A DNA stretch of 17,001 nucleotides from Chloroflexota bacterium (GCA_024278255.1 JAJRTP010000674.1:1-17001), one strand, 5' to 3'; positions 5,761 to 14,300 are shown, counted from the first letter of the stretch. Made by a program: numbers and translations. The notes: generated by a model not told the origin, from the letters alone.

Positions 5761-7062
5761 ATGATCCGGCGAATAGAGGCGCTCAATTACCGCAGTTTGC
5801 AGTATATTTCCCAGGAATTGCGCCCTTTTCAGATATTAGTGGGGCCTAATGCTTCCGGTAAATCCACCTTTCTTGACGTCGTTGCCCTGTTGAGTGATTT
5901 TGTGCGGAATGGTCTGGAAGATTCTCTGCTATTTGGCATGGAACCGGGAAAAGGGCGTGCTCGCAGTTTGGATGAATTAATCTTTAATCAAAATGAAGAT
6001 TATTTTGAACTAGCTGTCGAGATTGAGATTCCACCGGGTTTACAATCCGTTTCTCAAAATGGGAGCAGTGATTTTCGTTACGATCTGGCACGTTATGAGA
6101 CAGCTTTTGGTAAAACAGACCAAGGAGAATTGACGATAAAAGCTGAAACACTCTGGCTAATTGACAGTGAGCGAACTAAAAAGAAACGGCCGTCAGCCGA
6201 ATTACAGCCAACATTATTCCCCATGGAGCCGAAACCACCTCAAACATTGATAACTACAGGGAAAACGCCCCATGGCTGGAGGACTGTCGCTAAAAAGGTG
6301 GCCGGTTCAGGGAACGATTATTTCAAGTCGGAAAATAGCAAATGGAACATGCAGTTCCGTGTTGGTCCACACAAGGCGGCTCTATCTGCCTTACCCGAAT
6401 ATGTAGAGCGATTCCCTATAGCCATTTGGGTACGTAATTTGCTTTTGGATGGCATTCGGGTATTGGCGCTTAACAGTGCCGCTATGCGTCGCCCTGTCAG
6501 TCCCTCAGTATCCCGTACCTTTAATGTGGAAGGAGCAAACTTGCCGTTAGTTATTCAAGACCTGCAAAGAGAAAACCTCCAGATATATAATGATTGGTTA
6601 GCCCATATCCAGACAATTTTACCGGATATACGAGAGGTATATGTACGTGAGCGACCAGAAGATCGGCATCTTTATCTGGCGATTGCTTACAAAAATGTTT
6701 CAGAACCAGTGCCTTCTTGGTTGATCTCCGACGGTACACTGCGGCTTCTGGCATTAACCTTAATCGCCTATTTGCAGGACAAATCAAGCGTTTACTTGAT
6801 TGAAGAACCAGAAAATGGCATTCACCCCAAGGCAGTGGAAGGCGTATTTGAATCATTGTCTTCTGTATACAATGGACAAGTACTTATCGCCACCCATTCA
6901 CCGCTCGTTCTAGGTTTGGCGGAGCCGTCTCAACTACTTTGTTTTGCTAAAAATCATTCAGGAGCTATCAGCATAATAAGCGGCGACAAACACCCGGCCC
7001 TGAAAAAATGGCAGGGGCAGGTAGATTTGGCAACACTTTACGCAGCCGGAGTATTGGGATGA
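5761..7062 (+). CDS. AAA family ATPase (AAA_21/OLD-like), candidate defence component
   Basis: A 433-residue ABC-type/SMC-like AAA ATPase of the kind found in OLD, RloA, AbiL and PARIS-type defence systems. It begins MIRRIEALNYRSL and has Walker A GPNASGKST at residues 28-36. Near the C-terminus are an ABC-signature-like SDGTLRLLALTLIAYL, Walker B VYLIEEPENGIHP with Glu348/Glu349, and the H-loop IATHSP with His379. Residues about 115-230 form an insertion without recognised motifs. A strong AAGGAG (5750-5755) lies five bases before the ATG. The stop overlaps the start of the next gene by four bases (ATGA), so the two products are made together and probably form a complex. The gene is more AT-rich than its surroundings (24 G+C of 60 at 6121-6180). 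Family is secure; the defence role is inferred from the gene pair and the adjacent toxin-antitoxin module. Confidence 0.8.
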   Translation: MIRRIEALNYRSLQYISQELRPFQILVGPNASGKSTFLDVVALLSDFVRNGLEDSLLFGMEPGKGRARSLDELIFNQNEDYFELAVEIEIPPGLQSVSQNGSSDFRYDLARYETAFGKTDQGELTIKAETLWLIDSERTKKKRPSAELQPTLFPMEPKPPQTLITTGKTPHGWRTVAKKVAGSGNDYFKSENSKWNMQFRVGPHKAALSALPEYVERFPIAIWVRNLLLDGIRVLALNSAAMRRPVSPSVSRTFNVEGANLPLVIQDLQRENLQIYNDWLAHIQTILPDIREVYVRERPEDRHLYLAIAYKNVSEPVPSWLISDGTLRLLALTLIAYLQDKSSVYLIEEPENGIHPKAVEGVFESLSSVYNGQVLIATHSPLVLGLAEPSQLLCFAKNHSGAISIISGDKHPALKKWQGQVDLATLYAAGVLG

Positions 7063-7673
7063 GTAAGAATTTAATCGTACTAACTGCTGACAGGCAGCAA
7101 GAAGTAACTATCAAGACGCTACTGGAAAAACGTTATCATTCGCTTGGTATCCGGCAGATTACATTTGACATTTTTCGACATCCCCGCAAAGACCCTGGCA
7201 TTTTCCATGAAGCGGCCGATTTTTTGGCCGCATACCAACCGCCACAATATGAACGTGCTTTAGTCATATTAGATCATGCTTGGGATGGCGCCCCTGCCGA
7301 TCCCGGCTTAATGCAACAACAGTTGAAAGGTACTCTAGCCCGATGGTGGGATGAAGAAAAATTTGAAGTTGTGGTTATCGTTCCGGACCTGGAAATATGG
7401 GTTTGGGCGCAATCATCCCACGTGGCTGACATTTTACGAATGCCATGGGCAGATATTCACGCTATGGCCGAAGAAAAAGGGTATTGGCCGGAAGGAGAAT
7501 CCAAACCAGCCTATCCAAAACGTCTTCTTGAGGACATTTTGGCGCAGCAAATGCGTCCCCGTTCTTCAGCTATCTTTCAGGAACTGGCCCGGCAAGTAGG
7601 GCTGAGAAGTTGTATTGATCCAGCGTTTACCCATATGCAGCGCGTTTTGGCTCACTGGTTCCCCGCATATTAA
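7059..7673 (+). CDS. Putative TOPRIM-like partner of the AAA ATPase
   Basis: A 204-residue protein that I do not recognise as a named family. Its pattern resembles small TOPRIM-like nucleases encoded with AAA_21 ATPases (RloB, DUF4276 or DUF4435 types). A first strand ends in an acidic residue (LIVLTADRQQE, Glu15), a second strand carries ALVILDHAWDG (Asp72 and Asp76), and then VVVIVPDLEIWVWA (Asp110, Glu112) resembles the FExWLL-type segment of RloB/DUF4276. The start at 7059 is chosen because ATGA overlaps the ATPase stop; an upstream in-frame ATG at 7008 lies within the ATPase gene. If the TOPRIM reading is right, this is the nuclease effector and the ATPase is the sensor. A structural comparison would settle it. 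GACTGTCA follows the stop by seven bases. Confidence 0.6.
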   Translation: MSKNLIVLTADRQQEVTIKTLLEKRYHSLGIRQITFDIFRHPRKDPGIFHEAADFLAAYQPPQYERALVILDHAWDGAPADPGLMQQQLKGTLARWWDEEKFEVVVIVPDLEIWVWAQSSHVADILRMPWADIHAMAEEKGYWPEGESKPAYPKRLLEDILAQQMRPRSSAIFQELARQVGLRSCIDPAFTHMQRVLAHWFPAY

Positions 7674-7881
7674 CTGATTGACTGTCAAACGGCCGCAATA
7701 GTGCGCAGCCAATTCACGTCCGTACCTAACTCAAATTTGCGGGGAGCCATATAATCCACACCCGGCGGTGCCAATACCATAAACCTCTCCCATCATCACC
7801 AGATCGAGAATTTGGGCAACGGCCGTCACTTTTGTGCAGTTTTTGGCGTAAATGGTTCGTGGGGATTGGGTATTTGGCTAA
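7674..7881. other. Intergenic gap between convergent genes, possible gene remnant
   Basis: This 208-base gap lies between the TOPRIM-like gene (+) and the SRPBCC gene (-). It holds one ACGGCCGT (7819-7826). On the minus strand a 31-codon frame at 7685-7780 begins with ATG after GGGAGAGG and reads like ordinary protein (PPGVDYMAPRKFELGT). It is too short to call and could be a decayed gene end. Confidence 0.25.
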
Positions 7882-8337
7882 TTACACATCACGTTCCAGC
7901 AGCACCCTGGCATTTTCCATCATACGGCCGTGCGACTGTTCAGCTTGCCGTTTGACGTAGCCCATCAACCAGCCGGGCGCTTCCAGATAGTATTTCTCTT
8001 CAACCAACGTGCCGTCTGCCTGCGGGAAAAAGGTCATCACGTTTTTGATGCGGATGCCGGGGGCCTGGCTGGTGGTAAAGGTCAACTGGGTAGGGCCGCT
8101 CTGCACCATCAGCGTGGTGTAATTGACCGTGTAGGGGATGCCCAGCAGCTTAATCCGGTCAGTCACTTCAAAAATGGTGTAAAGCTGGCCGTCTTCATCC
8201 TTGCCGGATTTGATTTCTTCGATATTGACGATGAGGGGATGGATTTTGGCATGGTTGGCCGGGACTTTCCAGAAGTCGAATACGGCCGTAACCGGGGCTT
8301 GAATCGTAACTGCGTGCGAAATCGTCGTCGTTGCCAT
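7882..8337 (-). CDS. SRPBCC (polyketide cyclase/START-like) family protein
   Basis: A 151-residue single-domain protein of the SRPBCC (Bet v 1-like) fold, which binds hydrophobic ligands in a cavity; the ligand is unknown. It opens ISHAVTIQAPVTAVFDFWKVPANHAKIHPLI, the standard first strand and helix pair of the polyketide cyclase/dehydrase group. It continues with alternating strands (YTIFEVTDRIKLLGIPYTVNYTT, QLTFTTSQ, IRIKNVMTFFPQADGTLVEEKYYLE). The long C-terminal helix (LMGYVKRQAEQSHGRMMENARVLLERD) closes the cavity. No signal peptide, so cytoplasmic. The ribosome site before the start is weak (CAGGCAG). It contains two ACGGCCGT octamers, at 7924 and 8282. Confidence 0.82.
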   Translation of the reverse strand: MATTTISHAVTIQAPVTAVFDFWKVPANHAKIHPLIVNIEEIKSGKDEDGQLYTIFEVTDRIKLLGIPYTVNYTTLMVQSGPTQLTFTTSQAPGIRIKNVMTFFPQADGTLVEEKYYLEAPGWLMGYVKRQAEQSHGRMMENARVLLERDV

Positions 8338-8394
8338 GAAATAACTGCCTGCAACAGCATTTTATGTCGTGCCGGCAGTTTGGGCAACAAATCA

Positions 8395-8445
8395 CCGCCG
8401 AATGCAATTCGGCGGCTGAAACGGAAAACACGCTGAAGCGCGTTT
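8395..8445. repeat. Twin-hairpin repeat
   Basis: A perfect 9-bp hairpin CCGCCGAAT (8395-8403) / ATTCGGCGG (8407-8415) with loop GCA is followed by a second, AAACACGC (8426-8433) / GCGCGTTT (8438-8445), with one mismatch and loop TGAA. Closely paired hairpins like this are typical of dispersed REP-like elements. It sits upstream of the SRPBCC gene and beside the MITE-like element. Confidence 0.55.
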
Positions 8446-8477
8446 AGATCGTGTCAGAGCAACATTTAGTGCGCTTA

Positions 8478-8647
8478 TGAAGGTTCAGAAAATAAATCGG
8501 TAATCTCGCCTGGCGATTAAAATCGCGGCTACGGTTGCAAAACCGGCCTTCGCCGGTTAGGTTCCAGTCGGCGAAGGCCGACTTTGCAGATGTTGCCGCA
8601 GTTTCCAACTGCCGCCGCCTATTACCGAAATAATTTTTGAAGGTTCA
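8478..8647. mobile_element. MITE-like palindromic element with 10-bp direct repeats
   Basis: The decamer TGAAGGTTCA occurs at 8478-8487 and again at 8638-8647, flanking a 150-base segment. The ends of that segment are imperfect inverted repeats: AAAATAAATCGGTAAT at 8489-8504 against the complement of the stretch at 8621-8637, with CGGTAAT/ATTACCG exact. The centre folds into a long stem: 8536-8555 pairs with 8569-8588 with two mismatches, including 12 uninterrupted pairs between CCGGCCTTCGCCG-like and complementary sequence. GCGGC (8525-8529) and GCCGC (8595-8599) also pair. It encodes no protein. It looks like a non-autonomous element with target duplication, or a large composite repeat. Confidence 0.55.
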
Positions 8648-8670
8648 TCAGCGTACTTTTCGTGACAGTC

Positions 8671-8687
8671 TGGGATTTGCAATCCCA
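8671..8687 (-). terminator. Hairpin just after the HAD gene
   Basis: TGGGATT (8671-8677) pairs with AATCCCA (8681-8687) with loop TGC, two bases beyond the HAD stop codon. It may end that transcript, though no T-run follows on the minus strand, and it may instead belong to the neighbouring repeats. Confidence 0.4.
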
Positions 8688-8689
8688 GG

Positions 8690-9388
8690 CTACTCCGTCA
8701 GAAAATCTACCAATTGGGCTAAATCCGTAATGCGGTACACCCGCGGCGGCAACGCTTCGGCTCCTTCCCCCTGCCGGTCCAGCCAGAACCCGGCCTGGTA
8801 ACCGCCGAATTTCACGGCCCCCACCGCATCTACCAGCAGGTTATCCCCCACGTAAATACATTCGTCCGGCGGCGTCCCCATCTGCCGGGCTGCCCGCTGG
8901 AAAATGACTGCATCCGGCTTGTGAATGGCTTCCTCTTCGCTGATGATGATTTGGGTGGCAGGGATGTAGCTGCCGATGAGCCGCTCGATGGTGGGGCGCA
9001 CGGCCGTCGCATGATTAGACAATATCCCCAACCGCAGCCGTTCTTTTTGCAGCGCCCGCAGCGTGGGAATCACGTCGTCGTACAAGTGGGTGGGCAAGTG
9101 CGCGTATTCATTGTAAATGCGGTAGGCCAACTCCTCCGACGTATCGGCATGACCCATCCGCCGCAGCATCTCGGCGTACAGAGACAAAAAATCGCCAGTT
9201 GTCTGGGGTTTGGGGGCGCCGTCCTGGATGGTACGCCGGACAGCACTTATCTGCTCTACCGTGCAGGGAATACCGGCTTGCCGGAACATGATGGCTGTTC
9301 GTTCATCCAGTGTGGTGTGCTGACTGACGGTGTAGGCTAAAGTGAAGTCCCAATCGAACAGTACGGCCGTAATGGTTTCGTTGATCAT
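8690..9388 (-). CDS. HAD-superfamily hydrolase
   Basis: A 232-residue phosphatase-like hydrolase of the haloacid dehalogenase superfamily. All four motifs are visible: motif I LFDWDFTL (nucleophile Asp and the +2 Asp), motif II ILSNHA, motif III Lys in HKPDAVIF, and motif IV YVGDNLLVD. A helical cap of roughly 90 residues between motifs I and II puts it with subfamily I enzymes of the phosphoglycolate phosphatase/YjjG kind. The substrate cannot be told. The start at 9388 (MINETITAVLFDWD) places motif I in the usual position; the frame stays open for 74 more codons upstream, but that stretch has no domain character and consists largely of intergenic repeats. ACGGCCGT at 9000 and 9363 both encode Thr-Ala-Val. 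Confidence 0.87.
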   Translation of the reverse strand: MINETITAVLFDWDFTLAYTVSQHTTLDERTAIMFRQAGIPCTVEQISAVRRTIQDGAPKPQTTGDFLSLYAEMLRRMGHADTSEELAYRIYNEYAHLPTHLYDDVIPTLRALQKERLRLGILSNHATAVRPTIERLIGSYIPATQIIISEEEAIHKPDAVIFQRAARQMGTPPDECIYVGDNLLVDAVGAVKFGGYQAGFWLDRQGEGAEALPPRVYRITDLAQLVDFLTE

Positions 9389-9714
9389 AGCGCTTCTGCA
9401 TCCTGTTACCACCCGGATGCGCGGGGTGCGGTGATATTGAGTGTGATTGTACGGGGTTTTACGGCCGTGCGGGGTGAAAATTGCGAATATAACGGGTGAA
9501 AAAAGGGTGCGCGTCACATTTGCAGTACTGGAAGGAGACAAATAATTGGTAACGGCCGTTTCCCAAGAGGTAAAGAGGGGAACGGCCGTGACAAACTCAA
9601 ACTGAGACACTCAGCAAAACCGGCTGGCAACTTTTGTGTAGTTTCAACTCAAAGATGTAAGGGAATTTGTCAAATCACCCTGCGTCTTTTCTTTACGTGA
9701 CAGTCAATGACTCT
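9389..9714. other. Intergenic region rich in ACGGCCGT
   Basis: This 326-base gap upstream of the HAD gene and downstream of the lipoprotein gene has no convincing gene. It holds three ACGGCCGT octamers (9461, 9552, 9582), two of them 30 bases apart, and the word CGTGACAGTC at 9696-9705, shared with 8661-8670. CTGAG-ACA-CTCAG at 9602-9614 is a small hairpin. A HAD promoter must lie here; TACAAT on the minus strand near 9448 is one possible -10, without a clear -35. Confidence 0.4.
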
Positions 9715-10953
9715 TTAACGAATACCGCTCATACTGGCCCCGCCTTCCATCTGGCAGGCAGCAAACAAGGCGTCTGTTTTCTGCGCCCAGCCAACCAGAG
9801 TTTGGGGCCAGCCGGGGCGGGAGGGTAAGGTAGGCGACGGGATCAGGGTGTAAATAAGCAGGGCATCTTCCAATTCGGCGTCTTCCAGAACAAACTGCTG
9901 ACTGTAGGGTGTCTTGAGCAGGGGACTTTGCCCTTTGGTGAGCAGCTCTTTACGCAAGGGGAAATCTGCCTCTGCCTGCTGATAATTCTGATAATAAACC
10001 ATTAATAGGTCTGTCTGGGTATCTTGTCCCAGAGCGTGACCCAGCGCCAGCAACAGATAAGGCTGTACCGGCCACTGTTCTATCTGAGTAGAGCCGATAT
10101 CGCGGCCCCGTTTCTGGTTATAAGGACTGAACTGCTGGCAGGATTCCTCGCCAAGATAAATCCGGGCGCTGGTCATCTCTTCCATCCGGTAAGCCACTCG
10201 CTGCACGCGGGGCAGATCGGCCAGGGAGGGATTGATGCCTTGCCGGGTATCCAGTACTTGCTGGACGCTGCTCAGCATGGGGGACATGACCAACAGGCCC
10301 TCATCAGCCAGAACAGCGATATTGTGCTGGGCCAGATTGCTGCGGTCACTCCAGAGGACATCGGCCGTCAGCGGCACGGAATAAACAGTGACGCCACCAT
10401 ATTGACTGGTCTGGAATTCCAATGAATTCAACAGGGCTACGAGGGGGGTGAAATCAAAATCAGACCGGAAACGGAGCAAGTAGACAGTGTTCACTAAATT
10501 ATCGAACTGGCCTTCTGCTTCCCATTGCAGATCGGTGCTGTCCCAACCCCAATTTTCGGCCTGGTAACGGAAGAAAGCTTTGTCCATGGCGGAAGCGGCC
10601 TGGCTGCCTTTGAGGACTTTGAGCATAAACCAGGTACGGTCTTCCCGGTTTTCGCTGACGCTGGTCATGGTGGGGACGCGGTGGAAGCGTTTGAGGCGGC
10701 TCCAGTGGGTGAAGGCGAACTGGCTGGCGTTATCGGGCATCAGGCTAAGGGCGGTGTTAATGTCGTTGCTTTCGGCGGCGATGTAGGCGGGGGAGGTGAT
10801 ATCGGTTGTGGCGGTGGCGTCGGGCAGGGTGTTGTCTACGGCCGTCAAATTTCCCGGCGCGTCGTTTATTACCAGGGTAGCGGCCGGCGCAGCGCAGCCC
10901 GCCAGAATAATTAACCAGAACAATATGGAAATAAGAATTAACCGTTTCATCAT
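9715..10953 (-). CDS. Lipoprotein of unknown function
   Basis: A 412-residue secreted lipoprotein I cannot assign to a family. The N-terminus MMKRLILISILFWLIILAGCAAP is a lipoprotein signal peptide with lipobox LAGC. The body starts with a low-complexity Thr/Asp/Ala linker and continues with SLMPDNASQFAFTHWSRLKRF. It then alternates strands and helices (FMLKVLKGSQAASAMDKAFFRYQ, VTVYSVPL, LVMSPMLSSVQQVLDTRQG), a style reminiscent of DUF3352-like surface proteins; this is only a suggestion. The start at 10953 (or 10950) is favoured because AGGA lies just before it. The 13-base palindrome CGTGCC-A-GGCACG at 10965-10977 sits right upstream as a possible operator. It is divergent from the giant regulator, which may control it. 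Confidence 0.72.
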   Translation of the reverse strand: MMKRLILISILFWLIILAGCAAPAATLVINDAPGNLTAVDNTLPDATATTDITSPAYIAAESNDINTALSLMPDNASQFAFTHWSRLKRFHRVPTMTSVSENREDRTWFMLKVLKGSQAASAMDKAFFRYQAENWGWDSTDLQWEAEGQFDNLVNTVYLLRFRSDFDFTPLVALLNSLEFQTSQYGGVTVYSVPLTADVLWSDRSNLAQHNIAVLADEGLLVMSPMLSSVQQVLDTRQGINPSLADLPRVQRVAYRMEEMTSARIYLGEESCQQFSPYNQKRGRDIGSTQIEQWPVQPYLLLALGHALGQDTQTDLLMVYYQNYQQAEADFPLRKELLTKGQSPLLKTPYSQQFVLEDAELEDALLIYTLIPSPTLPSRPGWPQTLVGWAQKTDALFAACQMEGGASMSGIR

Positions 10954-11301
10954 GATCATCCTATCGTGCCAGGCACGGGGCAAAACGGCCTTGCTCAATC
11001 AGACCCGTTTCACCCCATACCCGGCGCTGCCCACCCAAACTGGCCGGTACGTTTAACACCTTAGCAGGTTAGGTGGCCCTATTTCAATAGAAAAAGTGGT
11101 TTGTATCGCCTTTTGTATCGGTTTTATGAGTTTGTGAAGCATTACAAACACTTTAGCAGACGGCCGTAAACCCAGCGTCACCGCAACGTTAACAATTTCC
11201 CCAAAATTTGTTTACGATGTGCTACAATAAGTTCAGCAGCATCTTTAACTGGTTCAATGCCACCTGACCATTACGCCAGGATTCAACTGCAACGAGGCGT
11301 T
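10954..11301. promoter_or_regulatory. Divergent control region between lipoprotein and giant regulator
   Basis: This 348-base gap holds the start regions of two divergent genes. Visible elements are the palindrome CGTGCC-A-GGCACG (10965-10977), a direct repeat TTTGTATCG at 11100-11108 and 11112-11120 with a 12-base period, one ACGGCCGT (11160-11167), and the extended -10 for the regulator (11220-11228). No strong minus-strand promoter is clear. Confidence 0.45.
11220..11228 (+). promoter_or_regulatory. Extended -10 promoter of the giant regulator
   Basis: TGCTACAAT is a TGn-extended -10 box close to consensus. No good -35 lies 17 bases upstream, which is tolerated with extended -10 promoters. 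Transcription would begin near 11234, giving a leader of about 68 bases to the ATG at 11302. Confidence 0.45.
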
Positions 11302-14300
11302 ATGACCCCGTTATCTGTGTCATTACTTGGCCCGTTCCAGGCTTCGTTTGGGCCACGGCCGTTAACCCAATTCCGCTCCAGCAAAGTCAAAGCCTTGCTC
11401 ATTTATCTGGTAGTGGAAAATGGAATCGCGCCGGGGACAGCACACCCGCGCGAAACGTTGATGGAATTGCTTTGGCCCGGTCTGCCCCTCAAATCCGCTC
11501 AATCCAACTTACGCCAAACTCTGTACCATTTACGCAAAATGATTCCGGCGCAAGGCAGCGTCTCTTTTTTAATGAGCAGCCGCAAAATGGTGCAAATCAA
11601 CCCGGATTACCTGGTTGATCTGGACGTAGTCACGTTTACCCGGCTGGCGCAAGAGGGAAACGGCCGTCTTCCCCCACTAGAACAAGCGGGCGCCTTGATT
11701 CGGGGAGATTTTCTGGCCGATTTCTACCTGCCGGACAGCGCCGTCTTTGAAGCCTGGGCTGCCGGCAAACGGGCAGAATTCCATTACCAGGCGCTAGACG
11801 TTCTGGACAAGTTGACCCGGCATTACATTCAGGCGCAGCGGTACACCCTGGCGCAGCAATACGCCCGGCAGCAGCTAACCCTGGACGACCTGTGCGAACA
11901 TGCCTGCCAGCAGTTAATGACCGCCTTGGCCCAGAGCGGCCAACGCAGCGCGGCGCTGGCCCAATACGAACAATTCTGCCAACGCCTGACCCAGGAACTA
12001 CATGTTGCCCCCAGCCAGGAAACCCAATCCCTCTACCAACAACTCCTGAAAGATAAAGTACGTCAAGCAGGCGAAATGCCGGTAGACGAGCGGATCATTG
12101 CGGCTGCCACCGGCCGCTTCATCCGGGAAAAGTTGATAGCTACGGGCGGCCACGGCGCCCTGTATCGTGGTCACGCTACCCGAACGGGCGAGACGGTGGT
12201 CATCAAGCAAATCAGGCCGGATATAGTTATACGGCATCCAAACATTCTGAAACGCTTTGTGCGGGAAGGTGAAGCGCTGCGCCAACTCAACCACCCCAAT
12301 ATCGTCAAGATAATTGCCGCGCAGGAGCAGGATGGCGAGTACATTATCGTCATGGAATACGTGCCTGGCGGCAATTTACGCGAACTGATGGAAAGTGAAG
12401 GCCGACTACCCGTAGCTCGTGTCCTGGAAATCGCCCTGGAACTGGCAGATGCCCTGACCCGCGCCCATCACCTGGGCATCATTCATCGCGATCTAAAGCC
12501 TAGCAACGTCCTGTTGGCCGAAAATGGTGCGCCCCGCCTGACGGACTTTGGCATCGCCTACATGAGCAAACGGGAAACCCGCCTGACACAGGATGGCGCT
12601 TTTATGGGCAGCCCTCCCTACATGAGTCCGGAAGTGTGCAAAGGGGAAGAACTGGATACCCGCAGTGACATCTGGTCGTTTGGCGTCTTGCTGTATGAGA
12701 TGTTGGCCGGGCGGCTGCCTTTTGACGGGGAAAATGTCACGGCCGTACTCATCGCCATCTTAAACGACCCCACCCCCGACCTGACCCAATTCCGGGAGGA
12801 CGCGCCCGCGCCGCTCGTCAACCTCATTGAACGCATGTTGGTCAAGGAACGAGAAGAACGTCTGGGCACAATGCGCCAGGCAGCAGCCGAACTGGAAGCG
12901 ATTCGTGACGGGACCTGGCGCGATACCCAAACGAAAGCATTGGCATCTACCGGGGCCGAGACAGAAACCTTGCCGGATACGGCCGTTCATTGGCCAGCAT
13001 TTCTCAGAGAAAGTGAAGCAGAAGACGGGGGAGCAAGACCCCTGTTTGTGGCCCGTGAAGAAGAGTTGGCCTACCTGGAAACATCCCTCCAGAAAGCCAT
13101 CAATGACCGGGGCCAGTTGGTCTTTGTCATCGGCGGCCCCGGACGCGGCAAGTCCAGCCTGCTGCAAACCTTTGCCGCTCAAGCCCAGCAAACCCATCCC
13201 AACCTGCTCGTGGCCTCCGGTCTCTGCAACGCTTTCAGCGGCATCGGTGATTCCTATCTTCCCTTCCGCCAGATATTGGCCCTGCTGACGGGGGATGTGG
13301 AAGCTGAATGGCGCGCCGGGCGGATCAGCCATGAACAGGCGCACCGTCTCTGGCGCATTTTGCCGGAAACAGCCCAGGCCTTGCTCACCGCCGGGCCTGA
13401 TCTGATTGGCACACTGGTGAAGAGCGAACCTTTGGTCAGCCGGGCGGAAACGGCCGCACCCCAGGGCAGCGAATGGCTGGCCCGGTTGCAAAAGATGGTT
13501 GATATTCGCGCCGCCACCCTCACGGCGCCGGACATTGGGCAAACCAACCTGTTTAGCCAATATACACACGTGCTGCAACACGTAGCCCGGCAAGCCCCGC
13601 TCCTCATCCTTCTGGATGATTTGCAGTGGGCCGATACTGCCTCCATCAGCTTGCTGTTTCATCTGGGGCGGGCTGTGAGCGACGGCCGTATCCTGGTGAT
13701 TGGCGCTTACCGGCCGGAGGAAGTCGCTTTGGAACGAGAGGGCCAGCGCCACCCCCTGGCGCGTGTTGTCAACGAGCTGCAACGCCTGCACGGCAACCTG
13801 TTAGTAGACCTGGGCCAGGAAAACAAAGCGGGCGGCCGGATATTTGTTGACGCCTTTCTCGACAGCGAACCTAATCAACTGGATGAAAACTTTCGCCAGA
13901 CGCTGACCGACCGTACCGGGGGGCACGCCCTCTTCGTCGTGGAATTGACGCGGGCTATGCAAGAAAGAGGCGACCTGTTTCAGGACGAAGCCGGCCAGTG
14001 GCGGGTAGTAGATAACCTGGACTGGGAGGCATTACCGGCGCGGGTAGAAGCGGTCATTGTGGAGCGCATCAGCCGTTTGGCGGAGGCATTGCGCCAGATA
14101 CTTTCTGTTGCCAGCGTAGAGGGTGAAGAGTTTACCGCCCAGGTAGTAGCTCAGATACAAAATATACCGGAACGCCATCTGCTGCGTAGGTTAGCGCAGG
14201 AACTCGACAAACGCCACCGCCTGGTACGCGAGCAGGGCGAGGTTCAAGTTAACGGCAAACTGCTGTCACACTATCGTTTTGCCCACCATCTGTTCCAACG

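Noticed and set aside
7685..7780. A 31-codon minus-strand frame after GGGAGAGG
   Set aside because: It has protein-like composition but is too short and unmatched; kept only as a possible remnant in the gap description.
8395..8687. CRISPR array
   Set aside because: The repeats here are different hairpins without constant repeat-spacer spacing, and no cas gene is in the window.
9389..9610. A 74-codon upstream extension of the HAD gene
   Set aside because: The frame is open, but it is made of intergenic sequence with two ACGGCCGT copies and would put HAD motif I at residue 80 or later; the ATG at 9388 gives the normal position.
9557..9616. A 19-codon frame from TTG near 9547 after AAGGAG, containing both ACGGCCGT copies as Thr-Ala-Val
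   Set aside because: A good ribosome site is present, but it is very short, has a TTG start and leads to no same-strand gene; chance is likely.
12760..13791. 343-codon minus-strand open frame
   Set aside because: It lies inside the kinase/ATPase part of the giant regulator and has no domain character.
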